Assembly (NCBI GenBank): GCA_025355505.1
Contig: JANXZM010000002.1
Span: forward strand, 1-36,572
Direction of reading: 5' to 3'
From: Acidobacteriaceae bacterium
GTDB lineage: Bacteria; Acidobacteriota; Terriglobia; Terriglobales; Acidobacteriaceae
DNA: 36,572 nucleotides
In this document: one piece after another, positions 17,268 to 25,210 of the stretch
How positions within the stretch are numbered: the first letter of the stretch is position 1
Layout of the letters: the number at the start of each line of letters is the position of its first letter
The notes under the pieces: model-generated
What the model was told of the DNA's origin: nothing
Database searches by the model: none
Seen by the model: only the letters and a program-made list of their open reading frames with translations
Translations under genes and position numbers: made by a program

Positions 17268-17870
17268 TCAGGCTGGGCCATCCCGGCCGGGTTCCGTCCC
17301 ACATCGTGATTCTGCCATTCGTTTCTCTAATTCAGATTGCAGTCTTCTACTCTGTTCTTTTAGTGGCCTTGTTGATATTGCTTTTTCGTCGCCCGACTTA
17401 AAAGATTCCACGTTGAGCGCCGCCCCCGCCTCACTGTTCAATGCTAGCGCACGTCCGTAATATTGGCACTTATCCGTCGAAAGATCGCCCGCAGCGTCAA
17501 ACCCACGTGCGGCCATAAATGGGTCTGTAAACCGATCCGCGTTATCTTCTTGAGGATGACTGCTCTTGACCGACCTCTCAAGGAGGAGAACCGCACGCGC
17601 AACAAGCGGTTCGCGATTATTCTTATCTTGTTTAGCTTGGGCTAGAGTTAGGATTGCTGTTTGTTCTAGGACATTCGTGTCACCTGGGTTCTCGCGTAGA
17701 TAATTCTCGCCGATAGCAATGCCGCCAATATAATCTCCCTTGGCTGCAGCAGTCGCCATCTCCGAAACCACACTGACTGAATTCTTGACGTCGCGCTGAT
17801 TGTTCCGACATCCGCCAACAAGCGAAACCGCCAGGCAACAAAAAACAATTGCAATGCAATGTATCTTCAT
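17268..17870 (-). CDS. Lipoprotein, uncharacterised, helical repeat-like
   Basis: This 200-residue protein has a lipoprotein signal: MKIHCIAIVFCCLAVSLVGG followed by C21, so it should be acylated and membrane anchored. The mature part is mostly helical; segments such as AKGDYIGGIAIGENYLRENPGDTNVLEQ look like a TPR-type helix pair, and QYYGRALALNSEAGAALN could be another. Proteins of this kind scaffold complexes, but no partner is evident. A sampled line is about 52% G+C, low for the window and like the SIR2-like gene two genes away. The ATG at 17870 has only a weak AGAGA ribosome site. The next minus-strand ATG (17265) lies two bases after its stop, suggesting coupling to the small gene that follows. 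It is divergent from miaB. Confidence 0.7.
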   Translation of the reverse strand: MKIHCIAIVFCCLAVSLVGGCRNNQRDVKNSVSVVSEMATAAAKGDYIGGIAIGENYLRENPGDTNVLEQTAILTLAQAKQDKNNREPLVARAVLLLERSVKSSHPQEDNADRFTDPFMAARGFDAAGDLSTDKCQYYGRALALNSEAGAALNVESFKSGDEKAISTRPLKEQSRRLQSELEKRMAESRCGTEPGRDGPA

Positions 17871-17956
17871 GGTCGTCTCTAGGGGTGGTTAGGGTTGGCC
17901 TTCGACACCGAGAGTGTGGGACTACCGGGGAGAAGTCAGAATCGAAGTCAAAGGAA

Positions 17957-17981
17957 GCGGACAAGAGTGTCCGCTCTACAC
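17957..17981 (+). repeat. 25-bp hairpin repeat, copy 2
   Basis: GCGGACA and TGTCCGC arms around AGAG, then TCTACAC. It matches the copy at 317-341 except for one loop base and lies 18 bases before the miaB start codon, where a hairpin could affect translation or mark a repeat insertion in the leader. Confidence 0.75.
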
Positions 17982-17998
17982 TGGTTTATACTGAACCC

Positions 17999-19327
17999 AT
18001 GTCGGAGACCGCGGACAAGACGTTTTACCTGGAAACATTTGGGTGCCAGATGAATGCGCACGACTCCGAGAAGGTGGTGGGGACGCTGGTGCAGCAGGGG
18101 TATCGGCAGGTTCCTACGGTGGAAGAGGCGGGGCTGGTGCTTTATAACACTTGCTCGATTCGCGACAAGGCTGAGCAGAAGGTGTTTAACCGGCTTTCGG
18201 ATTACAAGAAATATAAGGCGCAGGGGAAGACGTTTGGGGTGCTGGGGTGCGTGGCGCAGCAGGAGGGGGAAAAGATTTTTGAGCGGGCGCCTTATGTGTC
18301 GCTGGTGTGCGGGTCGGCTTCGTACAACAAACTTCCGCAGATGCTGGTGCAACTCGAAGGCGGGGCGCAGCGGGTTACTGGGCTGGACGATCGGCTGACG
18401 GACGAGTGCTTTGAGACGGAGTTTACGGCGCGGACGAATCCGCATCGCGGGTACATCACGATCATTGAAGGGTGCGATAAGTTTTGCGCGTATTGTGTGG
18501 TGCCGTATACGCGTGGGAAGGAGCGGAGCCGGAGTTCGGCGTCTGTTCTTGGCGAAGCGCGGCAACTGGTGGACCTGGGGTATACGGAGATTCAGCTGCT
18601 CGGGCAAAACGTGAACTCTTTCCGGGATCCTGAAGGAAAGAAGACGTTTGCGGAGTTGCTGGGGACGCTGGCGGAGATCGCGGGGATACGGCGGGTGCGG
18701 TTTACGACTTCGCATCCTCGGGATTTTGGACGCGATATTGTGGATGTGATCGATGCCATGCCGGTGCTATGCAATCATGTGCACCTGCCGGTGCAGAGCG
18801 GGTCGACGCGGGTGCTGGATGCGATGCAGCGGCTGTATACGCGGGAAGAGTATCTCGATCGGATTGGGTGGATCAAAGGGGCGCGGCGGGATATATCGAT
18901 CACCAGCGATTTGATTGTGGGGTTTCCGGGGGAGACGGAGCGGGAGTTTGAGGAGACGCTTTCGTTGATGGATGTGGTGGGGTATGACTCGGTGTTTACG
19001 TTTAAGTATTCGGCACGACCGAATACTCCGGCGCTGGGGATGGAGGATGCGATTCCGGATGCGGAGAAGGCGCGACGGCTGGCGGTGGTGAACGAGCGGC
19101 AGAAGGCGATAGGGACGGCGCGGAATCAGCGGCATGTGGGACAGGTGCTGGAGGTGATGGTGGAGGCGAAGAACGCGGCGCGGGGGCAGTGGGTGGGGAG
19201 GACTTCGCAGATCAAGGTGATGAATTTTACGGTGCCGGCGGGAGTGGAGCTGGCAGCGGGGAGTTATGTGCAGGTGCGGGTGACGGGGAGTTTTCCGAAT
19301 AGTTTGGCGGGGGAGTTGGCGTCATAG
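17999..19327 (+). CDS. miaB: tRNA-2-methylthio-N6-dimethylallyladenosine synthase MiaB
   Basis: MiaB is a radical-SAM methylthiotransferase that adds the 2-methylthio group to i6A37 of tRNAs. From the ATG at 17999 it has 442 residues. The N-terminal UPF0004 domain holds its cluster cysteines in TFGCQMN, YNTCSIRD and LGCVAQQ; the radical-SAM motif is GCDKFCAYCVVPYTRGKERSR-like (CxxxCxxC), and a C-terminal TRAM domain ends the protein. The longer open frame from 17849 runs through the hairpin repeat and is not coding. The codons end in G unusually often (GGG, GTG, GCG, CGG), giving a strong G-rich coding strand compared with nadK or folE. The 3' end is part of a tandem duplication that also includes the start of the next gene. 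Confidence 0.96.
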   Translation: MSETADKTFYLETFGCQMNAHDSEKVVGTLVQQGYRQVPTVEEAGLVLYNTCSIRDKAEQKVFNRLSDYKKYKAQGKTFGVLGCVAQQEGEKIFERAPYVSLVCGSASYNKLPQMLVQLEGGAQRVTGLDDRLTDECFETEFTARTNPHRGYITIIEGCDKFCAYCVVPYTRGKERSRSSASVLGEARQLVDLGYTEIQLLGQNVNSFRDPEGKKTFAELLGTLAEIAGIRRVRFTTSHPRDFGRDIVDVIDAMPVLCNHVHLPVQSGSTRVLDAMQRLYTREEYLDRIGWIKGARRDISITSDLIVGFPGETEREFEETLSLMDVVGYDSVFTFKYSARPNTPALGMEDAIPDAEKARRLAVVNERQKAIGTARNQRHVGQVLEVMVEAKNAARGQWVGRTSQIKVMNFTVPAGVELAAGSYVQVRVTGSFPNSLAGELAS

Positions 19328-19331
19328 TTGA

Positions 19332-19403
19332 GATGGAGCGACGGAGGTTCTTGCTTGTCTTCAGCAGATGAGCAGGCCGGGCGGGGACGCCCGGCGCTCC
19401 ATC
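19332..19403 (+). repeat. Nested inverted-repeat element, copy 1
   Basis: The outer arms GATGGAGCG and CGCTCCATC are perfect complements 72 bp apart end to end. Inside is the hairpin CCGGGCGGGGACGCCCGG (19377-19394). GAGCAGG and a T6 run follow, so it may also end miaB transcription. Confidence 0.85.
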
Positions 19404-19425
19404 GAGCAGGTTTTTTGAGGTTTTT

Positions 19426-19512
19426 ATGGAAGTTGAAATGAAAATTCGCGGGCTGATGATGGATCCGGTTTCGAACATGATAGTTTGGCGGGGGAGTTGG
19501 CGTCATAGTTGA
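19426..19512 (+). pseudogene. Truncated duplicate of the DUF151 nuclease start
   Basis: The first 18 codons (MEVEMKIRGLMMDPVSNM) are identical to those of the complete gene at 19632. The frame then runs into the duplicated miaB tail and stops after 28 residues at a TGA. It keeps a weak GAGG ribosome site, so a short peptide could be made just ahead of the real gene. Confidence 0.8.
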
Positions 19513-19584
19513 GATGGAGCGACGGAGGTTTTTGGTCGTCTTCAGCAGATGAGCAGGCCGGGCGGGGACGCCCGGCGCTCCATC
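19513..19584 (+). repeat. Nested inverted-repeat element, copy 2
   Basis: This is copy 1 shifted by 181 bp, with the same outer arms and the same core hairpin (19558-19575). It is followed by GAGCAG and a T6 run and then by the extra 25 bp particular to unit 2 of the tandem duplication. Confidence 0.85.
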
Positions 19585-19631
19585 GAGCAGTTTTTTCCGG
19601 CGCTGCATCGAGCAGGTTGTTTGAGGTTCTT

Positions 19632-20117
19632 ATGGAAGTTGAAATGAAAATTCGCGGGCTGATGATGGATCCGGTTTCGAACATGCCGATTGTGCTGCTT
19701 AAGGATGTTGGCAGCGACACGGTGCTGCCGATTTGGGTGGGGGTGTATGAAGCCAATGCCATCGCGCTTGAGATTGAAAAGGTAAGCACGCCGCGGCCGA
19801 TGACGCATGACTTGATCAAGAACGTTCTCACCGGACTGGACGCGCTGGTGCACAAAGTGGTGGTCACGGAACTGAAAGACGATACGTTTTATGCCGTGAT
19901 CTGGTTGGAAAGGGAAGGGCACGTGATCAGCATCGACTCCCGGCCGTCAGACGCGCTGGCGCTGGCGCTGCGCGTGGATTGCCCCATCTTCGTTGACGAC
20001 GAGGTTCTGAAGAACTCGAAGCAAGCGGCCAATCCGGTGCCCGCCGTTAGCAGCGAGGAACTGCGGAAATGGCTGGAGGACCTGGGCGATGATGACCTCG
20101 GCAAGTACAAGATGTAG
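19632..20117 (+). CDS. DUF151 bifunctional nuclease family protein
   Basis: This 161-residue protein belongs to the DUF151/BFN family, small acidic proteins related to Thermotoga TM0160 and to plant bifunctional nucleases with reported RNase and DNase activity. Recognisable segments are MEVEMKIRGLMMDPVSNMPI, VLPIWVGVYEANAIALEI, the PRPMTHDLIKN block and DSRPSDALALALR (about 101-113), the most conserved part of the family. An acidic tail (LEDLGDDDLGKYKM) ends it. The start is the ATG at 19632 with GAGG six bases upstream; the frame upstream is repeat sequence. The first 18 codons are duplicated upstream. The next gene begins 13 bases after its stop. Confidence 0.9.
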   Translation: MEVEMKIRGLMMDPVSNMPIVLLKDVGSDTVLPIWVGVYEANAIALEIEKVSTPRPMTHDLIKNVLTGLDALVHKVVVTELKDDTFYAVIWLEREGHVISIDSRPSDALALALRVDCPIFVDDEVLKNSKQAANPVPAVSSEELRKWLEDLGDDDLGKYKM

Positions 20118-20130
20118 AGGTAGAGGCGAG

Positions 20131-21243
20131 ATGAGGTGGTTCTCCACTGCTTTATCGGTGCTGTTGGCGTGGGCTGTGTTGTCAGGCAGGTTGTCAGTTG
20201 CGCAGAACAATTCGGCTTCGCCGGATGCGACCGGCAGGATTGCGATTTCGGGATCAAGCATTGCGCTGCAGGCCTCCTCGACCATGAACGTGACGTCGGA
20301 GATGGGCGGAGCGTTCATGAGTCCCGCGAAGTGCGACGCGGACGGCAATCTTTACAGCAGAAAGTACGCGATGGATCGGCCGCTGCTTGGGCCGGTGGTC
20401 AAGATCGATCGAGAGGGCAAGCGCGTGGCGCAGTTTGACCCGGCTGGATTTTCTCAGCTTGGGCTGGACCGCGCCGACGCCTTCTCGCCGGCGTCGGATG
20501 GCGGCATGTATCAGATCGCCCAGAGTGGCGTGTTGCAGCCGCGTATCTACGTGCTTCATTTTTCTTCCGACGGAACGCCTTCCTCGCCCACGCGTCTGGA
20601 CGCCGACTTCGAGGTGTACACGTTTGCAGCGTTTGCCAGCGGAAATTTTCTGGTGTCGGGCGTGCGGCGGGATGTGCGAAATAGAAACGATCGGGGCCGA
20701 AACTTTACCGCAGTTTTTTCGGCGGATGGAAGGGAACTGGCGCAACTGTCATTTCAGAAGCGTCAGCAACCTGCGGAAGGCTCAACGAAATCAGAGGCAG
20801 CGGGACCTAAGAAACCCAGCCAGAAAGAAACCACGAATGATGGCGATAAGCCGGTGCCCATGCTCGATCTGGCGGATGCGGAAGTTGGAAGCGACGGCAA
20901 CCTCTACGTAATGCGAGGATCTTCGCCGGCGCTGGTCTATGTGATCGCACCGAGTGGCAAGATCATGCAGACGCTGAAAGTGGCCGCTCCGCTGGCAGGC
21001 GCCGTGCCCAACGGGTTTCATGTTTCCGGAAATCGGTTGGCGATTTCGTTTTGGAATGAGGAAAGCCAGAGCCAGACGGTGGCAGTGGCGGACGCGCAGA
21101 CGGGCGGGAAGATCGCCGACTATGCCGATTCCACCGGCATGGGGACATCGTTTGCATGTTATTCGGCCAACGAAGGAGTTTTTACGTTTGTGAAGCTGGC
21201 AGAGGGAAATAAGCTGGAGGTCATCCGCGCCGAGGCGCAGTAG
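20131..21243 (+). CDS. Secreted uncharacterised protein, probable beta-propeller
   Basis: This 370-residue protein has a signal peptide (hydrophobic 5-19, cleavage likely after SVA-Q). The mature part contains repeated strands with a G-N-x-Y or G-x-x-Y pattern (DADGNLYSRKYA, ASDGGMYQIAQ, GSDGNLYVMRG), which suggests NHL/SMP-30-like propeller blades. A low-complexity Lys/Pro/Glu linker lies at about 215-250. No catalytic residues can be named. The ATG at 20131 follows GAGGTAGAGGCGAG, 13 bases after the DUF151 stop, so the two are probably co-transcribed. An exported sensor or binding role is only inference. It is likely periplasmic or surface located. Confidence 0.75.
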   Translation: MRWFSTALSVLLAWAVLSGRLSVAQNNSASPDATGRIAISGSSIALQASSTMNVTSEMGGAFMSPAKCDADGNLYSRKYAMDRPLLGPVVKIDREGKRVAQFDPAGFSQLGLDRADAFSPASDGGMYQIAQSGVLQPRIYVLHFSSDGTPSSPTRLDADFEVYTFAAFASGNFLVSGVRRDVRNRNDRGRNFTAVFSADGRELAQLSFQKRQQPAEGSTKSEAAGPKKPSQKETTNDGDKPVPMLDLADAEVGSDGNLYVMRGSSPALVYVIAPSGKIMQTLKVAAPLAGAVPNGFHVSGNRLAISFWNEESQSQTVAVADAQTGGKIADYADSTGMGTSFACYSANEGVFTFVKLAEGNKLEVIRAEAQ

Positions 21244-21528
21244 GAGCCGAAAGGTTGTATCGGAGAGTATTGTCTTTGCTTCTAAGATGTCATTTCGCAA
21301 CTTCTCGGAACGCTCGAAAGCATCCGCAGAAAAATCTTTTAGGGGTGCGGTTACTTCTGTTTTTGGTTTTTCGCTTCTGCTTCGAGCAGGGCTTGTCGAA
21401 AGTTCTGCCCGAACCTGTCGATTGCGGGTTGAGAGTTGGCCTTGGAATACGCCAGTCCAAAGATGCTGTACTAGGAGACTTGGCAAGACGCGTTTCTACA
21501 GCGAATTACAAAAGCACTAAATCCGACC

Positions 21529-21840
21529 ATGCCTGATACCGCCGAGCAACTTCAGCGTCTTTACCTTGCGGGATTCGAACTCCAGAGTTTTGAGCGCTAT
21601 CCCAAATGCATTGGCGTGATACGCGAGAGCTGCGTAGCGCTGCTCGTTCCGGGGGTGGACGGGATGCAAATCCTGGGCGCGCCCGGTTGGCGCATGGGCG
21701 AAGTGATGGGCGTGCTGACCGAAAGAGAAGGACGAAAAGTGTTTCAGGCGAAGAGCGAGGTGGTGGAGGCGACATCGGAGCGGCTGGCCGTACTACAGAA
21801 GTTCCGCGAAGACCTTGCGGAATTGATGAGTGGCAAGTGA
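21529..21840 (+). CDS. Uncharacterised 103-residue protein
   Basis: This small soluble protein has no motif I recognise. It starts MPDTAEQLQRLYLAGFEL, has a beta-rich middle (CIGVIRESCVALLVPGVDGM) and a helical charged end (ATSERLAVLQKFREDLAELM). Coding is supported by length, balanced composition and a frame that stays protein-like throughout, but the ribosome site before the ATG is weak. The 285 bases before it hold no gene I can support. Downstream, 166 AT-rich bases separate it from the convergent truB. Confidence 0.6.
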   Translation: MPDTAEQLQRLYLAGFELQSFERYPKCIGVIRESCVALLVPGVDGMQILGAPGWRMGEVMGVLTEREGRKVFQAKSEVVEATSERLAVLQKFREDLAELMSGK

Positions 21841-22006
21841 AGCCGAGGTCGTGGTATCGCATCAATATCTAAAGAGAGATGTGCATATCGAGATATAGAG
21901 ATCACAAGCAAGAAGCTTCACATAATACTTGTTATCGGACATTGTATATTTTACTTGGTGTCGCGCGGGAAACACGCCTGGTAAGGGCGTCGATCATAGC
22001 ATCCTC

Positions 22007-22891
22007 TCAGTTCTCGCCGGTGAAGACAATTCGAGGCTGAAAAAGCGTGCCGGCAATGCGTGTGGCGATTGCGATCAGGTCGCGTTGGCCGTAGAAAACT
22101 TTTACCTGGGGAGCGCGAGACATTTCCGGCAGATTTACGGCGCGGCCATTGCGGATGAGGGCGGCGCTTTCTTCGCTGGCGGTGACGCTTGGCAGCTGCG
22201 GCACCAGCTTTCTGGGATGGACAAACAACGATTCAGCGATTCCCTGCTGCATGGCGGCTTGTAACGCCTGTAGAGTGTGTGCGTCCTGGATTGCGAACTC
22301 GGCGACAGAGGTGCGTCGCAGGCTGGCCAGATGAGCACCGCAGCCGAGCTTCTGGCCCATGTCGTGAGCGACGGAACGTATGTAGGTGCCGGAGGCGACG
22401 CGGGCGCGGAAGGTGGCTTGATCGGCCGTGGTATCCAGAATCTCGAATTCCTTGATTTCTACCTGTACCGGCTTGAGCACGACCTCCTGCTTCTTGCGGG
22501 CCAGTTTATAGGCGGGCACTCCGGCAATTTTCTTGGCCGAAAAAGGGGGCGGCATCTGTTCGATAGCGCCGCGAAACTGAGCCGACAGGGCGCGGACTTC
22601 ATCGCAATGGATGTGCACGTCTTGAGGAGGCGTGGTGGCCTCGCCATCGGCGTCGTAGGTGTCGGTGGCGAAGCCGAAGCGAATCGCGCCTTCGTAAGTC
22701 TTCTCGGAATGGGCGTAGAACTGCGCCAGCCGCGTGAGATTGCCGAGGACAACCGGCAGGACTCCGGTGGCTGAGGGGTCAAGGGTTCCGAGATGACCGA
22801 CGGAGCGCTGACCGAGGATTTGGCGCACCCGATTGACCACGTCGTGGGACGTGAGGCCGGGCGGTTTATCGATGATTACGACACCGTTCAT
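22007..22891 (-). CDS. truB: tRNA pseudouridine(55) synthase TruB
   Basis: TruB makes pseudouridine 55 in the T-loop of tRNAs. The 294-residue protein starts MNGVVIIDKPPGLTSHDVVN and has the catalytic motif GHLGTLDPSATGVLP with the nucleophilic aspartate in TLDP. Further conserved parts are KTYEGAIRFGFATDTYDADGE, MPPPFSAKKIAGVPAYKLAR and SGTYIRSVAHDMG. A C-terminal PUA-like part follows (about 240-294). The ATG at 22891 is chosen because the family starts here; a longer frame to 22954 would run through the AT-rich repeat spacer. In many genomes truB follows rbfA and nusA; here it lies alone, divergent from the rhomboid gene. Confidence 0.96.
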   Translation of the reverse strand: MNGVVIIDKPPGLTSHDVVNRVRQILGQRSVGHLGTLDPSATGVLPVVLGNLTRLAQFYAHSEKTYEGAIRFGFATDTYDADGEATTPPQDVHIHCDEVRALSAQFRGAIEQMPPPFSAKKIAGVPAYKLARKKQEVVLKPVQVEIKEFEILDTTADQATFRARVASGTYIRSVAHDMGQKLGCGAHLASLRRTSVAEFAIQDAHTLQALQAAMQQGIAESLFVHPRKLVPQLPSVTASEESAALIRNGRAVNLPEMSRAPQVKVFYGQRDLIAIATRIAGTLFQPRIVFTGEN

Positions 22892-22905
22892 AAGGATATG
22901 CAATC

Positions 22906-23004
22906 TGGTAATTTGTAGTTTGGCAATTCCTGGGGCGGCCTCTGGCGAGCGCATTGTTTCTGGTCCTCCCTCAGGTTACCAACTTACAGATTACAAGATT
23001 ACCA
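22906..23004. repeat. AT-rich repeat pair with inverted ends
   Basis: TGGTAAT (22906-22912) and ATTACCA (22998-23004) are inverted partners. The adjoining TTTGTAGTTTGGCAATT resembles the 14-mer at 10798-10825. It fills the spacer between the divergent truB and rhomboid genes, where both promoters should lie. Confidence 0.55.
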
Positions 23005-23011
23005 ATTTTTT

Positions 23012-23719
23012 ATGATTCCTCTTCGTGACGATCAGCCAACTTTCTCACCACCGTTCGTTAACTATTTTTTGATCGTCCTGAACATCGTCATTTTTCTGTG
23101 GGAGTTCTCGACCGGAATGCAGAGCCATCGGGCGCTGAATTTATTCCTGGCGGAGTTCGGCGTGGTTCCGCACCACACGCTGGCCGTGCTGACTGGACAC
23201 TCTTACGACGGGGTGGCCACGGCGGTCTTGCCATTGTTTACGTCGATGTTTCTGCACGCATCATTCTTACACGTGGCTGGGAACATGCTTTTCCTGTGGA
23301 TCTTCGGCGACAACATCGAAGACTACATCGGACACTTCCAGTATCTGGTGTTCTACCTGGTGAGCGGAGTGGCAGCCAGCGCCACACACATTCTTCTGAA
23401 CCAGGGCTCGCGCGTACCCAGTGTGGGCGCGAGCGGCGCGATTGCGGGGGTGATGGGAGCGTACTTTATCTTATATCCGCGGGCGCGGGTGCTGATCTGG
23501 TTTCCGCCGATATTTCTTTTTCACGTTCCGGCATGGCTGATGCTTGGGTACTGGTTCGTGGGGAATTTTCTGAGCGGGACGGTGACTGCGATCGCCGAAA
23601 CCAGCCAGACTTCGGGCGGGATTGCTTTCTGGGCGCATGTAGGAGGTTTTGTGGCGGGCGTGGTGATGATTAACGTGTTCGGCGAACGACCTCACCGATA
23701 CCGGTACGGGACGTGGTAG
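23012..23719 (+). CDS. Rhomboid family intramembrane serine protease
   Basis: This 235-residue membrane protease has six or seven hydrophobic segments. The catalytic serine is S141 in GASGAIAG on the fourth core helix and the histidine is H209 in AFWAHVGGFVAG on the last core helix, giving the rhomboid Ser-His dyad. The oxyanion asparagine is N91 in HVAGNMLFLWIFG. The long L1 loop includes TSMFLHASFLHVAGN. A short basic tail (RPHRYRYG) stays cytoplasmic. Rhomboids cut single-span membrane proteins; the substrate here is unknown. The ATG at 23012 comes straight after a T-rich repeat and has no clear Shine-Dalgarno. Confidence 0.94.
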   Translation: MIPLRDDQPTFSPPFVNYFLIVLNIVIFLWEFSTGMQSHRALNLFLAEFGVVPHHTLAVLTGHSYDGVATAVLPLFTSMFLHASFLHVAGNMLFLWIFGDNIEDYIGHFQYLVFYLVSGVAASATHILLNQGSRVPSVGASGAIAGVMGAYFILYPRARVLIWFPPIFLFHVPAWLMLGYWFVGNFLSGTVTAIAETSQTSGGIAFWAHVGGFVAGVVMINVFGERPHRYRYGTW

Positions 23720-23749
23720 TTAGCCCCCAGGGGTCAGTCTGCGTATTTT

Positions 23750-24106
23750 TCAGCGGCGCGGTTGCGGCGCAGGGCCCGGAGGGAGAATCTCCACGTCTTT
23801 GGAATTGGAATTAGCATTCACCTGGTGGCGGGTCACGAACCATACGGCCGCTGTCCAGGTGGGAAAAAGATCGGCGCCGGGAATGAGTTCGGCCGCGAGC
23901 GTGGGCAGGAAAGCCCAGTGCCATCCGAGCAGACGAATCAGAACGAAGGCAACAATCAGATCGAGGAGCGAGTCCGCGGGAGACATGCCGCCCGCGGCGA
24001 ACAATGGGAACGCGGCGATCTGGAGGGCGTCGGCGGCGATGGCTACGGCCCACGCCAGGCGGCGCTCCGGCGTTTTCAGCGATTTGAAGTAATCCAGAAA
24101 TGACAT
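23750..24106 (-). CDS. Small uncharacterised membrane protein
   Basis: This 118-residue protein has a basic soluble start (MSFLDYFKSLKTPERR) and three hydrophobic stretches: about 19-40 (AVAIAADALQIAAFPLFAAG), 46-62 and 80-92. The tail is proline-rich (EILPPGPAPQPRR) and probably cytoplasmic. I do not recognise a family by name. The ATG at 24106 has only a GAGAAAAA ribosome site. It converges on the rhomboid gene and is followed upstream by 212 bases without a gene. Confidence 0.7.
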   Translation of the reverse strand: MSFLDYFKSLKTPERRLAWAVAIAADALQIAAFPLFAAGGMSPADSLLDLIVAFVLIRLLGWHWAFLPTLAAELIPGADLFPTWTAAVWFVTRHQVNANSNSKDVEILPPGPAPQPRR

Positions 24107-24318
24107 GAGTTTTTCTCGGTCGTTCGTCGTCGGTCGCCAGCGAAACTCTGATTCAGTGCCAACGAAGACCCTGAACGACGGGGTCCACAGGGGTGCACGG
24201 AGGTACCCGGGGACTTAATCAGACTTTCGCTAGCGAACAACAGCAGATACTGCAACAGAAGCGACTGTGATTTAGATGCTCAATCGAGCGCTCGCGTCGC
24301 CACTACACGGCTTCCTGG

Positions 24319-25092
24319 CTACAGAGTGCCGGCAGAGGGCATCACCACGATTTTTTCGACGGTTGTATTATCGGGCAAGAGCAGGGCGTTGACCACCGTC
24401 CGGGCGACGGTTTGGGCGGACATCATTTTCCGCCTCGGCGCTTTTGGCCACATCGCGTCCCAGATCGCGGTATCGGTTGCGCCGGGCATGAGGGCGATGA
24501 CGCGAATGCCCTTGGGGCGCAACTCCTCGCGCAAGGTGTTGGTGAATCCCAGAGCGCCATGCTTCGACGCATTGTAGGCTGCCGATCCCGGGAAGACGCG
24601 GTCGGCGGCGATCGAGAGATTGTTCACGATCGTGCAGCCGCGCTTCATCACCGCGAGAGCCGCCTGGGTCACGAGGAACAGGCCGTTGAGGTTGGTGTCG
24701 ATTACTTCCATCCAAGTTGGGTAGGGCAACTCGCTGACGATACGATTCGGATGTGCGATGCCGGCGTTGTTGATGAGGATATCGAGGGGCTTGTGCAATC
24801 CGCGGACGAGTGCAAAGAGAAAGTCCACCGAGACGGGGCTGCGGACGTCGGAGGACTGCGCCAGCACATAAGCGTTGCGCTTCCCCGGCTGGAGTTTTTC
24901 CAGTTGCGCTCGCGCTTTGTCCAAGGCACGCTCGTCGCGGCCGGTGATGATGAGGTTGCATCCTTCACGAGCCAGAGCTTGGGCGACAGCCAGACCGATG
25001 CCACGGTTGGCGCCGGTGATAAGGGCGAGACGGCCGGAGAGCGCGGGTTGGTTGGGCGTTGCCTGGCGCAATGCAGGTTTACGTTTTGGCAT
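24319..25092 (-). CDS. Short-chain dehydrogenase/reductase
   Basis: This 257-residue classical SDR has the cofactor motif TGANRGIG (26-33), NNAG at 108-111, and the catalytic set S160, Y173 and K177 (YNASK). Arg in TGRDE after the second strand suggests NADP(H). The C-terminus ends EKIVVMPSAGTL, as in many ketoreductases. It lies 118 bases downstream of folE on the same strand, after two PTPS genes. Because sepiapterin reductase and dihydropteridine-type reductases are SDRs, a role in reducing 6-pyruvoyl-tetrahydropterin is plausible, but nothing in the sequence proves it. The first 18 residues are basic and probably flexible. Other possibilities are a 3-oxoacyl-type or general ketone reductase. 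Confidence 0.9.
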   Translation of the reverse strand: MPKRKPALRQATPNQPALSGRLALITGANRGIGLAVAQALAREGCNLIITGRDERALDKARAQLEKLQPGKRNAYVLAQSSDVRSPVSVDFLFALVRGLHKPLDILINNAGIAHPNRIVSELPYPTWMEVIDTNLNGLFLVTQAALAVMKRGCTIVNNLSIAADRVFPGSAAYNASKHGALGFTNTLREELRPKGIRVIALMPGATDTAIWDAMWPKAPRRKMMSAQTVARTVVNALLLPDNTTVEKIVVMPSAGTL

Positions 25093-25210
25093 GCGGGAAT
25101 CTACAGCTTATTCCAAGCGCAGCCATCTTTCGAGCAGGGAGTCCACAACTCGGCAATAGGCCAAAACGCAGGCGGGAAGGGTGTCCGGCGCTGAGCATTC
25201 CGCTCAGAAA

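Larger units (their letters stand above)
19299..19685 (+). repeat. Tandem duplication spanning the miaB end and nuclease start
   Basis: Unit 1 (19299-19479, 181 bp) and unit 2 (19480-19685, 206 bp) share the last 9 codons of miaB with its stop, a nested palindromic element, and the first 18 codons of the DUF151 gene. Unit 2 carries an extra internal 25 bp that repeats the GCGCTCCATCGAGCAG segment. A few point differences (for example CTTGCTTGT versus TTTGGTCGT) show the event is not brand new. The intact miaB end is in unit 1 and the intact nuclease start in unit 2. Confidence 0.93.

Noticed and set aside
17849-17998. N-terminal extension of miaB by 50 residues
   Set aside because: It runs through the 25-bp hairpin repeat and lies before the normal family start; ATG 17999 fits MiaB length.
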